Assembly (NCBI RefSeq): GCF_037975245.1
Contig: NC_092575.1
Location: forward strand, 3,864,501 to 3,928,500
Reading direction: 5' to 3'
DNA: 64,000 nt
DNA from: Apostichopus japonicus
Lineage: Eukaryota; Echinodermata; Holothuroidea; Aspidochirotida; Stichopodidae
Each line of letters begins with the position of its first letter. Position 1 is the first letter of the stretch. The notes beneath the pieces were generated by a model. That model did not search any database. It had not been told where the DNA came from and saw only the letters and a list, made by a program, of their open reading frames with translations. Made by a program: the position numbers and the translations under genes. Shown one piece after another: positions 41,201 through 48,970 of the stretch.

Positions 41201-43865
41201 TGTGTGGAGACAGGTAAGTGAGGAGCAAAGTAATTTTTTTATACAGTAGATTAGAGAAGTATGGTTGCTATCTATCTGCCAGAAAGTGGAAGGACAAAGA
41301 GAGAGGGAGGGAGGCGGGGGGGGGGGATGGAGGGCCGGGATAATTCACATTTGCCAATGCAGAAGCAAATATATCCACCGTTTAAATAGAACTTGCTAAT
41401 ATTTTTTCACGTATTTCCCATAGAACGATGTAATGACCAATATTCAAGTCATATTTTGAGTTATATGGAGTGCATTAAATTTTAGTACACAGAGAGAAAT
41501 TTTACGACCAAAACAGCATATGCAAACAGCTGCCTGCATCTTAAACACATGTTATACACATGTAATCTATTATATATATACTGATATATATATATTGATA
41601 TTAAGCCGAGGCGGAAAGTGGGCGGGCAAGTAGGAGGAAGAACTGTCAACGCTCGGCACAGACCGGGCAGCTGTATGCACGATTTAGTTACCTGCTCATA
41701 AAAACAAATCAAGTCTACATAAATCATATCACATCACGTTAATATCATCTACAATTACATTGTCATTTCATAAACAATCATTTCGCAATGGTAAGAGTTC
41801 ACTGAAAAGTACTGAATGTACACCCCACTAATGTACATACGTTCTCCAGGGATACTTGACTCTTGTTCCAAAAGCAAAACAATAAAATACACCCACACAT
41901 GCAGAGAGCTTCATTGATTCAAATACCATTAAAGTTGTTAAAAGATATCTTTAGGGAAGAAAAAAGAAAACACCATTATTAGTTTTGAATTCAAAACATA
42001 ATACATTACGGATATCAGAGGCATTAACTGGCAATTCGTGTATTTTTAAGTCACAGTTTTCAATCCGTTTTCAATATAAATTACGGTACCCTTCACATGT
42101 ACAGTATGTACAGAATATGATTTGTCCTTCACATGTACAGTTTATATGTGTTGGTATATCCTTCATATGTATAGTATACAGTATATGTGTTATATAAACA
42201 GTATATCCTTCTCATATATAGTATATGTTTTATGTACAGTATATCCTTCATATGTACAGTATATGTGTTTTATCCTTCATATGTACAGCAGATGAATGCC
42301 CAGCACAAATAGTATTTTGAAATATTTCCGACTGGCACTATTTTTTATGATTAATTTCACAAATTTTACCATTACCAAATTATGGGTGAATAATTGCCAC
42401 CGAAGTTAGCTTCAGAATAGGACAGAAAAAAGATTGCACCATTTGCCATCTAAGCATACTTCATTGCAAAAATGTTCCAAAGGGGGGGGGGGAGGGCACC
42501 CACACCCCTTAGATTCCTTCCCGCGGACCTGGATCACACTGAAATCCGCCCGGCACTCAAATATTCCTGAGCACATCCCTGTATATATATCCTTCACACA
42601 CGTACAGCATATGTTTTATATATTAATAAATATCTCGGCAGATATTTGAGCCAAGTTTCAGGATTGGAAACCTATACTCTCCAAATTAGACCATGGCATT
42701 TCTGTTTATCTATATATATACATATATGTATGTATATATAGATCTATAGATATATATAGATTTATGTAGATATCACACACGGAGCAAACATTGCAGCCTG
42801 CCAAACGATATCGTATTCTCAAACAAGGAAAAACAGCAGAGTTATATACTGTTTGTATGTCGGCTGGATGGATTAAAGCACGGGATTGTGAACATTGAGT
42901 GGAGATTCACTTAAGAGGATGAAAGATCTAGTTGCCAGTGTAAGATGCCAGTGTACTATATCACTGGAATATATATACGCAAATTAGTTCAGCCATCTGG
43001 GCCCCACAACCCAGGATCTCCCATGCAGATTGAGAAACTATCCACTAGATCTCCACCAATCAGAATTGATGAAAATTTGCTCCCATTGGACTATGGACAT
43101 TTTTTAGCAATATCTTTATATATAGCAACAAATATGGTCAAATATTGTCTATCCACTGCAGATCTAGACATGATTCGTATAATCCTGGGAACTGTTTTAA
43201 GGGAATTTCCGCTCCATCAGCTGTTACATCTTAAAGTACATATTATCATATATATCAAATGTGCAGAGTGGATGGGGGGGGGGGTTAACATCTCTAATAT
43301 CACTTTTAAACATTAATTGCATTTTTTTCTTTCAATTTAGATGAATCTGTAAAACAGAGTTCACTTGGTAGTGCTCATCTCTATATCATTTATTTTAGTT
43401 ATGTTTTTGTCACATTTTTACTTTGTTCCCTCTTACCTGTCTCCAATCTACTTATGCACTTTCACATCTAGCTTTGGTAAAACTATTAAAAATATAATTA
43501 ATTACCAGTGGTAATATAACATGTATACCCCTTTCCCCTCCCCCCCATCCCACATCTAGGACACCACCTCCTTCCAGATAAACCATTCAGACGGCATCCT
43601 TCATGTTCTTAGCATAATAGGTTGACAGGTAGACAGGAAAGTGAACGGAGAAAGGTAACAAGAGGAACGTGACGTATATCCTTCACGTTCGTTCAAGCAA
43701 ACCAAATCAAGTCGCTCATTTTTTTTTTCTCTTTTCTCAGATCCCCTTGCGCAATTTTCTGCGTAAAGCGAAGTGGACGTATCTTACCTGGATCATGTAG
43801 AGCTGAGCAATCCTGTACTCCTCCACTCTGAATGGCAGTGGGATCCGATACTCTTTGATCAGCAT
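2129..43865 (-). CDS. rdgB/PITPNM: RdgB/PITPNM-type phosphatidylinositol transfer protein, first ~412 residues in 8 exons (gene runs off the left edge)
   Basis: Seen: eight minus-strand blocks flanked by GT-AG sites join in frame to 412 codons plus one base. The conceptual protein starts MLIKEYRIPLPFRVEEYRIA and contains GQYTHKIYH, SWNAYPYTRTRYT, RGPLSSDW, MCAYKL, FRYWGMQN and HRQAWCWQDEW, the hallmark blocks of the PITP domain in RdgB/PITPNM proteins. Residues 59-61 (THK) and N90 fall at the numbering known for PI-binding residues of mammalian PITP-alpha. After the PITP domain come a Ser/Asp-rich linker, an FFAT-type motif and an acidic run. Family knowledge: these proteins (about 1250 residues) move phosphatidylinositol and phosphatidic acid between ER and plasma membrane at contact sites during phospholipase C signalling, and carry DDHD and LNS2 domains after the FFAT motif. 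Those parts must lie left of position 1. The gene spans more than 44 kb. Homology is recognised by eye; no search was run. Confidence 0.95.
2210..6188 (-). other. Intron 7 of rdgB/PITPNM
   Basis: About 4 kb of AT-rich sequence with scattered poly-G/poly-C stretches (about 4698-4720, 4808-4820, 5210-5250 and 5398-5416). No coding block or transposon boundary was recognised. Confidence 0.7.
6189..6215 (-). CDS. rdgB/PITPNM: rdgB/PITPNM coding exon 7, 27-nt microexon (residues 377-385)
   Basis: Between acceptor TTTTGTGCAG and donor GTTTGTATG, phase 1 at both ends. The nine codons complete D377 and add GDWDDSDS, a very acidic stretch directly after the FFAT core. It is supported by exact phase agreement with exons 6 and 8 and by composition like the acidic sequences after the FFAT motif in PITPNM proteins. 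The donor is non-consensus at +3 (T). Because both neighbours are phase 1, exon 6 can also join directly to exon 8 in frame, so the microexon may be alternative. The short length makes this the least certain exon. Confidence 0.75.
6216..8574 (-). other. Intron 6 of rdgB/PITPNM
   Basis: About 2.4 kb, AT-rich. The 105-codon open frame on the minus strand at 7423-7740 has no recognised content. A G-run lies at about 7361-7379. Nothing else stands out. Confidence 0.7.
8575..8670 (-). CDS. rdgB/PITPNM: rdgB/PITPNM coding exon 6 (residues 345-376, FFAT-type motif)
   Basis: 96 nt (32 codons), phase 1 at both ends, acceptor AAATGTTAG and donor GTGAGAGAAA. It reads (G)SDQHIIAHWRMNSIRQESDG and then SEDEDEFYDAQ. 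The W.M.SI..ES block followed by an acidic run and E-F/Y-F/Y-D-A resembles the post-PITP segment of PITPNM1/2. EFYDAQ plus the split D377 fits the FFAT motif (E-F-F-D-A-x-E) that binds the MSP domain of the ER proteins VAPA/VAPB, with Tyr at position 3 and Asp at position 7. The upstream acidic flank SEDED (366-370) is typical of working FFAT motifs. Confidence 0.88.
10850..11225 (+). mobile_element. LINE remnant: C-terminal end of reverse-transcriptase ORF and 3' UTR, frameshifted
   Basis: From about 10935 one frame reads KQASREQAFSHVAPLLWNKL, then PSEIQRLTSISTFKSASTEI and LFQTNLW. It stops at CCCTGA (about 11150). The RAFS..AP.LWN.LP..IR...S...FK pattern is the usual C-terminus of CR1/L2/Jockey-type LINE polyproteins. 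A TAG and a frame change occur at the upstream end (SSETSALTTGRSN lies in another frame), so it is a decayed copy. Downstream, an AAGCGCATTGAA stretch and an AATCATAATAATCATC-type tail resemble LINE 3' ends. The exact clade is not determined. Confidence 0.6.
11772..11830 (+). repeat. Pyrimidine-rich low-complexity tract
   Basis: Mostly C and T (CTCCCTCCTCCCCCC type), followed by TCCACTCCCTGGGCC. It has no coding meaning, although frames crossing it show poly-Pro. Confidence 0.7.
15522..15874 (+). mobile_element. MITE family B, copy 1
   Basis: About 350 bp, closely similar to 21292-21656 and 39229-39637. The left end reads AAAGGTGTGAAGACTCGCGC. The right end, read in reverse, is TTTAAAGGCATTGAAGATCG. 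Together they form imperfect terminal inverted repeats of about 20 bp. Internally it shares TGTTAGACACCACCATCGAT and AGATAACAAGGTATCACG with the other copies. No ORF is present. Target-site duplications are not evident. Confidence 0.8.
18371..18408 (+). repeat. G-rich tract (possible G-quadruplex)
   Basis: Runs of three to six G separated by single A, in the sense GGGGGGAGGGGAGGGGG. It lies 530 bp beyond exon 5 in transcript direction. Confidence 0.6.
18595..18632 (+). repeat. Strong G-quadruplex-forming motif beside exon 5
   Basis: Eight runs of three or more G separated by loops of one to three bases (GGGTTGGGTGTGGGTTGGG, then GGGGG, GGG, GGG and GGG). It lies on the plus strand, the template for the rdgB/PITPNM transcript, about 310 bp downstream of the weak exon 5 donor. 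Confidence 0.7.
18942..19310 (-). CDS. rdgB/PITPNM: rdgB/PITPNM coding exon 5 (residues 222-344, end of PITP domain and Ser-rich linker)
   Basis: 369 nt (123 codons), phase 1 at both ends, acceptor CTTACTGCAG. It reads LRKTMLHAHRQAWCWQDEWC, DLKMEDIRQLEQEAARELQE and then KMAAAHMDEEMM, ending the PITP domain at about residue 260. HRQAWCWQDEW is the signature of the C-terminal helix region in RdgB/PITPNM. Residues 275-344 are a low-complexity linker rich in Ser, Asp and Asn, including RESRRRLSQRLSSDSK, with several possible basophilic kinase sites (RRLS). The donor is AAAG|GTTGGT, a weak match to consensus. It was chosen because it keeps phase 1 and joins exon 6 in frame. Reading through it gives about 50 more residues that look like intron. 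Confidence 0.92.
19536..19916 (-). mobile_element. tRNA-derived SINE
   Basis: On the minus strand the head (19916 to about 19850) reads GTGGCCAATTGGCTAAGG (box A-like) and then GGTTCGATTCC (box B). The body contains GTGTCCTTGGGCAAG, a motif I recall from many marine-animal SINEs. The tail holds two GCGCTATATAAA blocks and ends in (ATT)n at about 19550-19536. About 380 bp, apparently near full length. Confidence 0.85.
20598..20605 (+). repeat. Target-site duplication, left (ATGGAGAT)
   Basis: Exact copy of 21084-21091, flanking the MITE between them. Eight-bp duplications are the hAT superfamily hallmark. Confidence 0.9.
20606..21083. mobile_element. hAT-type MITE (478 bp)
   Basis: Bounded by TAGGGATGCATCGGAT on the left and the inverted ATCCGGTGCATCCCTA on the right (one mismatch in 16), directly flanked by identical 8-bp duplications ATGGAGAT. 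Subterminal regions are dense in CCGGCCGGA palindromes, at 20637-20712 on the left and about 21004-21072 on the right. There is no transposase ORF, so it is nonautonomous. Confidence 0.92.
21084..21091 (+). repeat. Target-site duplication, right (ATGGAGAT)
   Basis: Identical to 20598-20605. Confidence 0.9.
21292..21656 (+). mobile_element. MITE family B, copy 2
   Basis: Same element and orientation as 15522-15874, with the same imperfect terminal inverted repeats (AAAGGGTGTGAAGACTCGCG left; GGGGCGAGTCTTCAATGCCT right). It differs from copy 1 by scattered substitutions and a small insertion near the left end (GATGCGTCTT). No coding content. Confidence 0.85.
23851..24162 (+). repeat. Exact tandem duplication, 2 x 156 bp
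   Basis: 23851-24006 and 24007-24162 appear identical by eye, including an internal (CT)n run of the same length. Each begins TCAAAATATTAACCAAGAAG and ends GTCAGTCTAAAGAC. Confidence 0.95.
26220..26305. repeat. (AT)n microsatellite
   Basis: AT dinucleotides with interspersed ATAG units. Confidence 0.95.
27320..27475 (+). repeat. Simple repeat of ATGTATACATACACA type
   Basis: Imperfect repeats of TTCTTTATGTATACATACAC, then ATAC/ACAC runs. Three overlapping plus-strand ORFs here are repeat translations. Confidence 0.85.
29049..29725 (+). repeat. Degenerate minisatellite, ~90-bp period, about 8 units
   Basis: AACCCACCACCTCCCACTTG-like blocks recur near 29049, 29141, 29350, 29437, 29525, 29610 and 29701. 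Between them are repeated segments with AGATCTATTTT..AAGAGGT and AAATTCCCCAATCCC. A 149-codon ORF crosses it with repeating EFPNPTTH. Divergence and shifting frame argue against coding. Confidence 0.8.
31702..31841 (+). repeat. Repeat family A, copy 1 (~140 bp)
   Basis: Reads GGTAGAATGAG..., CAGTCATAGAGGGCATACA, GTTAAAAGGTTACCAGTTCA, TTCTAGGCACGGTAGAAGGA, GGTGCTAAGGTTGTG, and ends GGAGACAGGTAAGCGAG. It is used here as the reference copy. The end block looks like a splice donor (ACAG|GTAAG). Confidence 0.85.
32439..32687 (-). CDS. rdgB/PITPNM: rdgB/PITPNM coding exon 4 (residues 139-221, PITP domain)
   Basis: 249 nt (83 codons), phase 1 at both ends, between acceptor CGACCTCCAG and donor GTGAGTCACG. 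It reads (D)LIDMVNDPVASGDYSEEEDP, then TIYVSQKTERGPLSSDW, an insert rich in Asp/Asn (residues 179-193), then IMCAYKLIRVEFRYWGMQNR and IEKFIHDV. The EEEDP, RGPL..DW and MCAYKL blocks are diagnostic of PITP domains. Y207-W208 lie where mammalian PITP-alpha has the membrane-docking Trp-Trp pair (202/203). It is separated from exon 3 by the shortest intron in the gene (406 bp). Confidence 0.96.
32688..33093 (-). other. Intron 3 of rdgB/PITPNM (406 bp)
   Basis: Short intron. It holds a C-rich stretch at about 32820-32900 and a poly-A run at 32747. No other feature. Confidence 0.9.
33094..33297 (-). CDS. rdgB/PITPNM: rdgB/PITPNM coding exon 3 (residues 71-138, PITP domain)
   Basis: 204 nt (68 codons), phase 1 at both ends, between acceptor CTTTTCAG and donor GTGAGAAAAC. 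It encodes WFRAILPKTALMVEEESWNA, then YPYTRTRYTTPFIEKFSLDV, then ETKYLPDAGHQENVFNLSPS and EMKNRVI. N90, in ESWNAYPY, corresponds to the conserved inositol-contacting asparagine. Residue 95 is Thr, where class I PITPs that carry phosphatidylcholine have Cys95; this supports class II (RdgB) membership. Reading past the donor gives only a few codons, so the splice site is well supported. Confidence 0.96.
36128..36270 (+). repeat. Repeat family A, copy 2
   Basis: AGTAGAATGAG at the left, AGGTTACCAGGTCACTCTGG in the middle and GGAGACAGGTAAGTGAGGGA at the right, in the same order and spacing as copy 1. Confidence 0.85.
37262..37352 (+). repeat. Purine-only GGGAGG/GGAGGA tract
   Basis: Repeats of GGGGGAGGGGA[T/G]AGTGTGG, then (GGA)n. 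It could form triplex or quadruplex structures. Poly-Ser ORFs on the minus strand are artefacts of it. Confidence 0.8.
38165..38391 (-). mobile_element. SINE with two tRNA-like box B motifs, copy 1
   Basis: On the minus strand, from 38391, it starts GCAAAATATGTCACC and contains GGTTTCGAACC (box B-like). This is followed by a tRNA head CATAGCTTAGTTGGTTTGGG (box A) and GGGTTCCAATC (degenerate box B), then CGAGGCTGGAAG. Shared over about 210 bp with 49879-50095. Confidence 0.8.
38588..38720 (-). CDS. rdgB/PITPNM: rdgB/PITPNM coding exon 2 (residues 27-71, PITP domain)
   Basis: 133 nt between acceptor GTTCACAG (38728-38721) and donor GTAAGTT (38587 downward); phase 0 in, phase 1 out. It encodes KKSRQESKGAGSGVEILVNR followed by PYENGPGGCG and QYTHKIYHIGSHMP. 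The GSGVEILVNRPY and GQYTHKIYH blocks are shared by all PITP-domain proteins. T59, H60 and K61 sit at the same numbers as the inositol-headgroup-binding T59 and K61 of mammalian PITP-alpha. The last G is the first base of the codon for G71. A run of A/G on the plus strand next to the acceptor is the polypyrimidine tract read in reverse. Confidence 0.95.
39229..39637 (+). mobile_element. MITE family B, copy 3, with an internal 36-bp tandem duplication
   Basis: Best preserved left end (TTAAAGGGTGTGAAGACTCG). The right end is GTCTTCAATGCCTTTAA. A 36-bp segment (TAATGCTGGTAATCTGACCT onward) occurs twice in tandem at 39265-39300 and 39301-39336, which explains why this copy is longer. Same orientation as copies 1 and 2. 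Confidence 0.88.
41088..41234 (+). repeat. Repeat family A, copy 3
   Basis: TTAGAATGAGTAGGG at the left, CAGTCATAGAGGGTGCACAA and TTCACAGTTCACTCTTGGCA in the middle, and TGGAGACAGGTAAGTGAGGA with GCAAAGTAA at the right. Confidence 0.85.
42090..42293 (+). repeat. Minisatellite of CCTTCATATGTACAGTATAT units
   Basis: Six units of 29-47 bp starting CCTTCACATGTACAG or CCTTCATATGTACAG. A stray unit lies at about 42591-42620. Confidence 0.85.
43419..43470 (-). repeat. Repeat family A, partial copy (donor-like end only)
   Basis: The minus strand reads GGAGACAGGTAAGAGGGAAC and AAAGTAAA, preceded by GTGCATAAGTAGATT. The rest of the unit is not recognisable. Confidence 0.6.
43788..43865 (-). CDS. rdgB/PITPNM: rdgB/PITPNM coding exon 1 (residues 1-26), start codon
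   Basis: The 26 codons run from ATG at 43865 to CAG at 43788, then a strong donor GTAAGAT. They read MLIKEYRIPLPFRVEEYRIA followed by QLYMIQ, matching the first beta-strand and helix of the PITP domain in RdgB-class proteins almost residue for residue. The intron is phase 0. The next exon starts KKSRQES, as expected for the family. A TGA in frame 45 nt upstream and the lack of another in-frame ATG fix the start. There is no signal peptide, consistent with a peripheral cytosolic protein. Confidence 0.94.
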
Positions 43866-44000
43866 TTTTTCAGATCTTTGTCGGTGATTTCCCTTAGATC
43901 AAAATACACTCTACCGCTGAAACCGACCGGAACTGTCATTCGTGTTTCATCTTGAGGAAAAACTGTAGTTGAGAGATTTTTCACCAAAGAATCCTGTGTC
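43866..44000 (-). other. 5' UTR segment of the rdgB/PITPNM start-codon exon, with 3' splice acceptor
   Basis: On the minus strand a pyrimidine-rich run ending in TTCTTTAG sits at about 44017-44001. This would make 44000 the first base of the exon and implies a separate noncoding 5' exon further right. The 135 nt before the ATG contain an in-frame TGA about 45 nt upstream of the start and no competing in-frame ATG, which supports the chosen initiator. The start context is GAAAAAATGC, with A at -3. An alternative AG at about 43973 (CAACTACAG) would shorten the UTR. The acceptor is an inference from sequence alone. Confidence 0.55.
43936..43950 (-). promoter_or_regulatory. Upstream ORF (ATG AAA CAC GAA TGA) in the 5' UTR
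   Basis: Minus strand, 71 nt between the end of this ORF and the main ATG. It encodes four residues (MKHE) and then a stop. Short uORFs like this can reduce initiation at the main start, with reinitiation possible at this spacing. Its use is inferred, and it matters only if this stretch is in the mature 5' UTR. Confidence 0.45.
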
Positions 44001-47000
44001 CTAAAGAAGAAAAAGAAGACGTAGAAGGGTTAAAGAAATAGCGAGAATAAATGTCAACATGAGATATGTATTATAGTAAAACTACATCTAAGGATGACTT
44101 AGAAATAACCTATAAATTTCGTAAACCACATTAGCCAACTGTGAGGAGATTTAAACATACTGTACCTATAGGTGACGAAACAATTTCTAAACGTTGGCAG
44201 AAGTATTTGCCCAACACTTAGCCGAGAGGTTTGGGTAATATCTTACCCGTTTTCTTTTTTTGCGACCCATCTGCAGTATACTTACCTACTTACCCATCTA
44301 CTTAGTAACCTACTGAATTTGGTAACTATTTTAGCACTGCACTTGGACCCTTTGCACTCCTACCCCCTCCCCCACATACCCCTACCCCCTCCCCCATACC
44401 ATAACCAAGACATTATCCACATATTTACATTCTTCTCCTTATGGATCTACTACCATACAGAAGTTCACCTTGTACAGTAATAGCTACGTACATATTCACA
44501 GAAACTTACAAATAAATCTGCAGACAGTTTGATCGCTGGTGTCCAGTTTTTTGCTTTTTTTGGTAGCTTTTCACCAAAATTTTATAGTACATTATCTATG
44601 CTCACATGACCCACTGAATCCATGCATGCCTAATTTCTCTACTTTCGCAGTGTTAAATGAGTACATATGTTCGGTATACTAGTTCAGACTTCTATGCAGA
44701 GCTGGATATCGCCAAACATTTGGTTCCAGTTAAAAGTTTGATTGTCAAGCCATCTTTATCGCTTGGGGCTAAACTCCTATATACAATCATATCTAGAATA
44801 GATGGTTATATATGTATATATACAGAAAAACAATCAAAATACAATAGAACGGGTCAAACTGGAATTACGACCAAAATTGTGACGTCAGAGATCCACGGTA
44901 CGGTAAATGTCAGTGCATAATTCTACCTAAAAGAAAACCAATCCAGGAAGTCCTTAACAGGAGGGCAGAAAGGGGTCATTTAGTTCTCTTCCTCGTTACA
45001 GAGAAACTGCCATTGTCAATAAATTAGTCAATTTACAACGATGTCCTGGTGCATGTAGAGAAAGTAGACAGACATGGAAAGGAAAAGCAGGGGGGTAGGA
45101 GGGGGCAAGGGTGAAGCTGAGGAATATACCATTTTGATTCTTTTAAGAAATACAAAAGTTGTTTGGATGGGATTTCTTCATTAGATTTTAAATTGTTAAT
45201 TTGTTTGTGTGTTACTAAAATAATGGAAAGACATGTCTGTTATATGTCATTATGGTTAACTATGTGCCTCACAATTTTCTTGTGCTTTTCCTTTTCACAG
45301 TTTGGTTGCCGTGAAATGGACATTACAAATGATAAAGTTCACCTACAAGTATTACTAGCAGTCAAAGTAATGAGCTAAAAGCTTCCTGAAATTGCAAGAA
45401 TCAGACCTGCAAGAAGTAGAATTCTGGTAATAAATCAGGTTACAAACCTTTATATTAGGAAAACACCTTTTCAGCTCAGTTACTTTTCTAATGGCAGTGA
45501 TGTATGTTGCCAGATGCAAAATTATATAAAAATGTTATTAAAAACCATCGAGTATCACTGATTCACTGACATATATAGATGAAAAATTCTTCATAATTTT
45601 TTTTTATTATTATTTTATATATTATAACAGACATATTTATTATTTTATATATATATTATTATTTTATAATTAATTTATTTCAGATAATTTATTTATAAAT
45701 TAATAATAAAAAATTCTTCATATATATTCCAATTTATTTGAGGGTCAAAACTGTGTCGCAAACTAAAAGAAGGGAACCTATCATTGCTATATATCCTTTT
45801 TATCTGTTAGCATTGAAATTTATATAAGGTCAAAGAATCTGCTCACAGGGGGGCAGGGGAGGGGGGTGGGATGAGGGGGGAGCACTAATACAAATTAAAA
45901 CACTAAATGGACCCACAGATCAAAGTAAATTTCTTGGGACGAGAGATTAAGTCTTTACAGTATTATTGTATTACGTTATTTTAAAGGACACAATATTAAC
46001 CCAACTATTACATGGGGGAGTTCATTGTTCACCATAAAGCTGGCCTCTATCATACATAATCTAGAGGGCGACAGATGGGTTTCCGTCTACTTGAAATGGA
46101 TACCCATGGTACACTCAACAGTATTAACACTATATGCATGTGCACTTAGTACATTACTGTACCTGCTGTAATGAAGAAAGTATATACATCACATTGTGAG
46201 GTCATCTTCATACAGAAAATTTGCCCCAACCATGCATATACCTCCCATTCCAATTGTTTCCATTCCTCTTGTACAGTACCTAATTCCCCACCTCCTCTCT
46301 TCTTATAAACACCACAACTTCCCCTGAACCACTTTTGAATAAATTTAAAAAAAAAGAAACCTGATAATTAAAGTAGCAATAATTTCCCATGTCTCGTTTT
46401 TAATAACGATACACACAGCATCTTCAAATTTGGCCAAATAATGTAATATCCATCGAGGTATTCGAGGACACCTATTTTATTTGCTTGAGACGTCGCCCTT
46501 CATACATATACATCGCCTCCATGATCAGCGTGACGAACAATCTTTGTCCCTTTTCTTTGTTTTCATTCCAATGATGCTTTGAGATTTTGCAGTCTAACGT
46601 ACAGCATCTCGACTTGAAATCAAGGGCGACGTATGGAATCGATACTTTCACTGTGAGCAATGCCCTACTTATATATATCGAGACTACGAAAGTAGAGGAA
46701 AGACGTTGTACTGCCCGACCCGTTAAAAATGAAAATATTGATCTTGAGAATTTACACAGTGGATTGAATGAAGCTTGTTTTTTCGTTTTATTATGCCTTC
46801 AGTGGAACGTGATAGTATAATATATATACTGTAGCTCTATAGATGCCTTTATTTGAAACCCCAGATATAATGACTTCAGTGTGGTACATGTTAAAAAACC
46901 TTACGACGCATTCTGTATCGTTTCAAAGGATCAGCAAAATACGACATAGAGAACCTACTTCCCGGCTCTGAAGTTCTCTTTCTTTATTGTTTACTGCTTG

Positions 47001-47767
47001 ATCGTATAAACACAAACGCCAGTTAGTCATAAACCTCCATCAAGACAGGAATGTAATAAATTAATGCAACTGGTTTAGTCTGGTTATAGGTTGGATAAAA
47101 CTAGTCGATTAAACATTGTATTTAATATAGGCCTGTGGTGTGGTGTACAATGCAGGTATGCATGAGGTATGATCAGTTCCAAACAACTTTCTATCCTTAT
47201 ACCTGTCTCCACACAAAACATGCACGCCACTTTCCCATATATAGTGCCATTTCTGCATTAACATTTTCAACATGTTAGCAATGACTCCTCCTCCCCCTCC
47301 CCCTCCTTGGGGACAGATAACTGCATATATGTCTCTTGCTTAAATAACTTTTAGTACTGTCACTGACAATGAAATTGCAAAATAATAAAAATGTAATTTA
47401 CCATACTCTGGAAAACAGACATTTATGAGAACTTTTAAGTTGAATGAAAACATTAAGGTCAAGTTTTGAGAGACTTAATTCCGTCAGCACATCAAATGTC
47501 CATGAGGGTTCACCAGGGGTGACATTTTAAAAAAAGTTTAAAATTTATAAACCAGGTAGAAAAAATATATAGAAAAGAAGTTAGGGTGCATGCATCTAAA
47601 ACAAATATTTCCAATTTAATTCGAATTTTAAGACAGTAGGTCCTGTCAAATAACAAAATCCTTGACACATACACAAAATACTATATAACAAAAACACAAA
47701 TTCTACAGAATTATTACGACTCTTGGTATAAACATGATCTGAGAGTTTCTGTCAATTTTTTTAACCA
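44001..47767. other. Upstream region 44.0-47.8 kb, no gene recognised
   Basis: AT-rich. C-rich patches occur at about 44360-44395, a TA-rich patch at 45600-45720, G-runs at about 45848-45880, and a partial family A end block (minus strand) near 47196-47232. It could be intron between an unseen 5' noncoding exon and the coding exon, or intergenic. Confidence 0.6.
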
Positions 47768-48085
47768 ATGCTGTGGCCGTGTGGATAAAGGTGGTGGCAT
47801 TTGAAGCAATGAGGCTATACTCAATCGGGAGGTTCCGGGTTCGATCCCCGGCCGGGTCATAGTAAGGTCGGTTTTTCATCCAAGAAGAACCTACGGTTTT
47901 CCCATCTGAAATGACTTTCTAAATTGAAAAGATTCCAAATTTGAGTTGAAAAAATGTTGAATTGGAAGCCAACCGACGTTTAAGTTGTAATCCATAACCC
48001 CGTGCGGGCTTCTCCCACAATTGTGGTCGCTTAAGCGTCACAAAAATATGTAAGATTATTTTATTACTATTATTCTTTGAATTCC
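47768..48085 (+). mobile_element. tRNA-derived SINE
   Basis: The head TGGCCGTGTGGATAAAGGTG (box A-like) is followed about 55 bp later by GGTTCGATCCCCGG (box B). The body runs to CGCTTAAGCGTCACAAAAAT and ends in a TTATTACTATTATT tail. The head does not fold as a plausible functional tRNA by eye. Confidence 0.75.
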
Positions 48086-48360
48086 TAGTGTTTTCAAATT
48101 CGTAGTTCAACTACTATTTGTAACTCAATAGATCATGCCTTCTGCGTAGTTACAGGAAGGTGTCTTATTTGAAATGAGATGATCGGAAATTGGACATACC
48201 CAAGTTTGACAATAATATCAGAAGTACAGTATCAAGTTAAATTTAAAACCTACAAGAGCAATGTGTCAATTTTTATTTCCTTTCCTTTTTTGCCATAAGT
48301 TGACAGAATTACCAACAGTTAGAATGTTTACCAACTGTTGGATTTGTTCGCCAAAATTTG

Positions 48361-48412
48361 AGAGTGAGACCCTCTCCCACCCTTCCCCCCCCCCCCCCTC
48401 CACCACCCTTTC
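48361..48412 (+). repeat. C-rich tract
   Basis: CCCTCTCCCACCCTTCCC, then a long C run. Low complexity only. Confidence 0.7.
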
Positions 48413-48595
48413 TGCCATGTACCTGGCCATGATACACAAACACTGCAAAAACAAGATCTATCTATATATAGTTGTACTGAATGTTGTACTTGGTGTGGCC
48501 ATGCATGTATACTATTCATTAACTCAGGTAACTATCCCAACCAGCAACAGTAAATACACCTGCTTAAAGCAGCTAATGGTATAAATTTGTTTACG

Positions 48596-48765
48596 TTGGT
48601 CACACATTTCTACCAGTGTATGACCAAATTTGTTAAAGTAAGTCACCAATTTCTACCAGTGTATGACAAAATTTGTTAAAGTTGGTCACTAATTTCTACC
48701 AGTGTATGACCAAAAATTTGTTAAAGTTAGTCACAAATTTCCTCCAGTGTCGACCAAATCTATCA
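48596..48765 (+). repeat. Minisatellite, four units of ~43 bp
   Basis: Units contain TTTCTACCAGTGTATGACCA and AATTTGTTAAAGTTGGTCAC, at spacings of 42-45 bp. The fourth unit is degenerate (CCTCCAGTGTCGACC). Confidence 0.88.
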
Positions 48766-48830
48766 AAGGAAATTGATCACCTAAGACTTTATCCCAAAAT
48801 TTTACAGGTTCAGATATTTACCATTGACAA

Positions 48831-48970
48831 GCTTACCTGCCTGCTCACAACCTCAGCACTCATATTGTTCTACCATGTCTAGAGTAAACTGGTAACTGTT
48901 TTATCAACACTGTGCACCCCTCTATGACCAGGAGCCCCATCCATCAGTGACCTCCTCCCTTCACATTCAA
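48831..48970 (-). repeat. Repeat family A, copy 4 (inverted)
   Basis: Plus-strand order is reversed: GCTTACCTGCCTGCTCACAA, CCTCAGCACT, AGAGTAAACTGGTAAC, CACTGTGCACCCCTCTATGA, then GACCTCCTCCCTTCACATTC. Confidence 0.8.

Larger units (their letters stand above)
38721..43787 (-). other. Intron 1 (after coding exon 1) of rdgB/PITPNM (5.1 kb)
   Basis: Contains MITE-B copy 3 (39.2-39.6 kb), family A copies (41.1 kb and a partial one at 43.4 kb), a CCTTCATATGTACAG minisatellite (42.1-42.3 kb) and TA-rich patches near 41570-41600 and 42710-42770. The 123-codon plus-strand ORF at 42945-43316 has no recognised content. Confidence 0.7.

Noticed and set aside
47768-47860. tRNA gene (also heads at 19850-19916, 49900-49970 and 52207-52275)
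   Set aside because: Box A and box B are present, but the heads are joined to shared non-tRNA bodies and tails and do not fold as intact cloverleaves by eye; they are SINEs.
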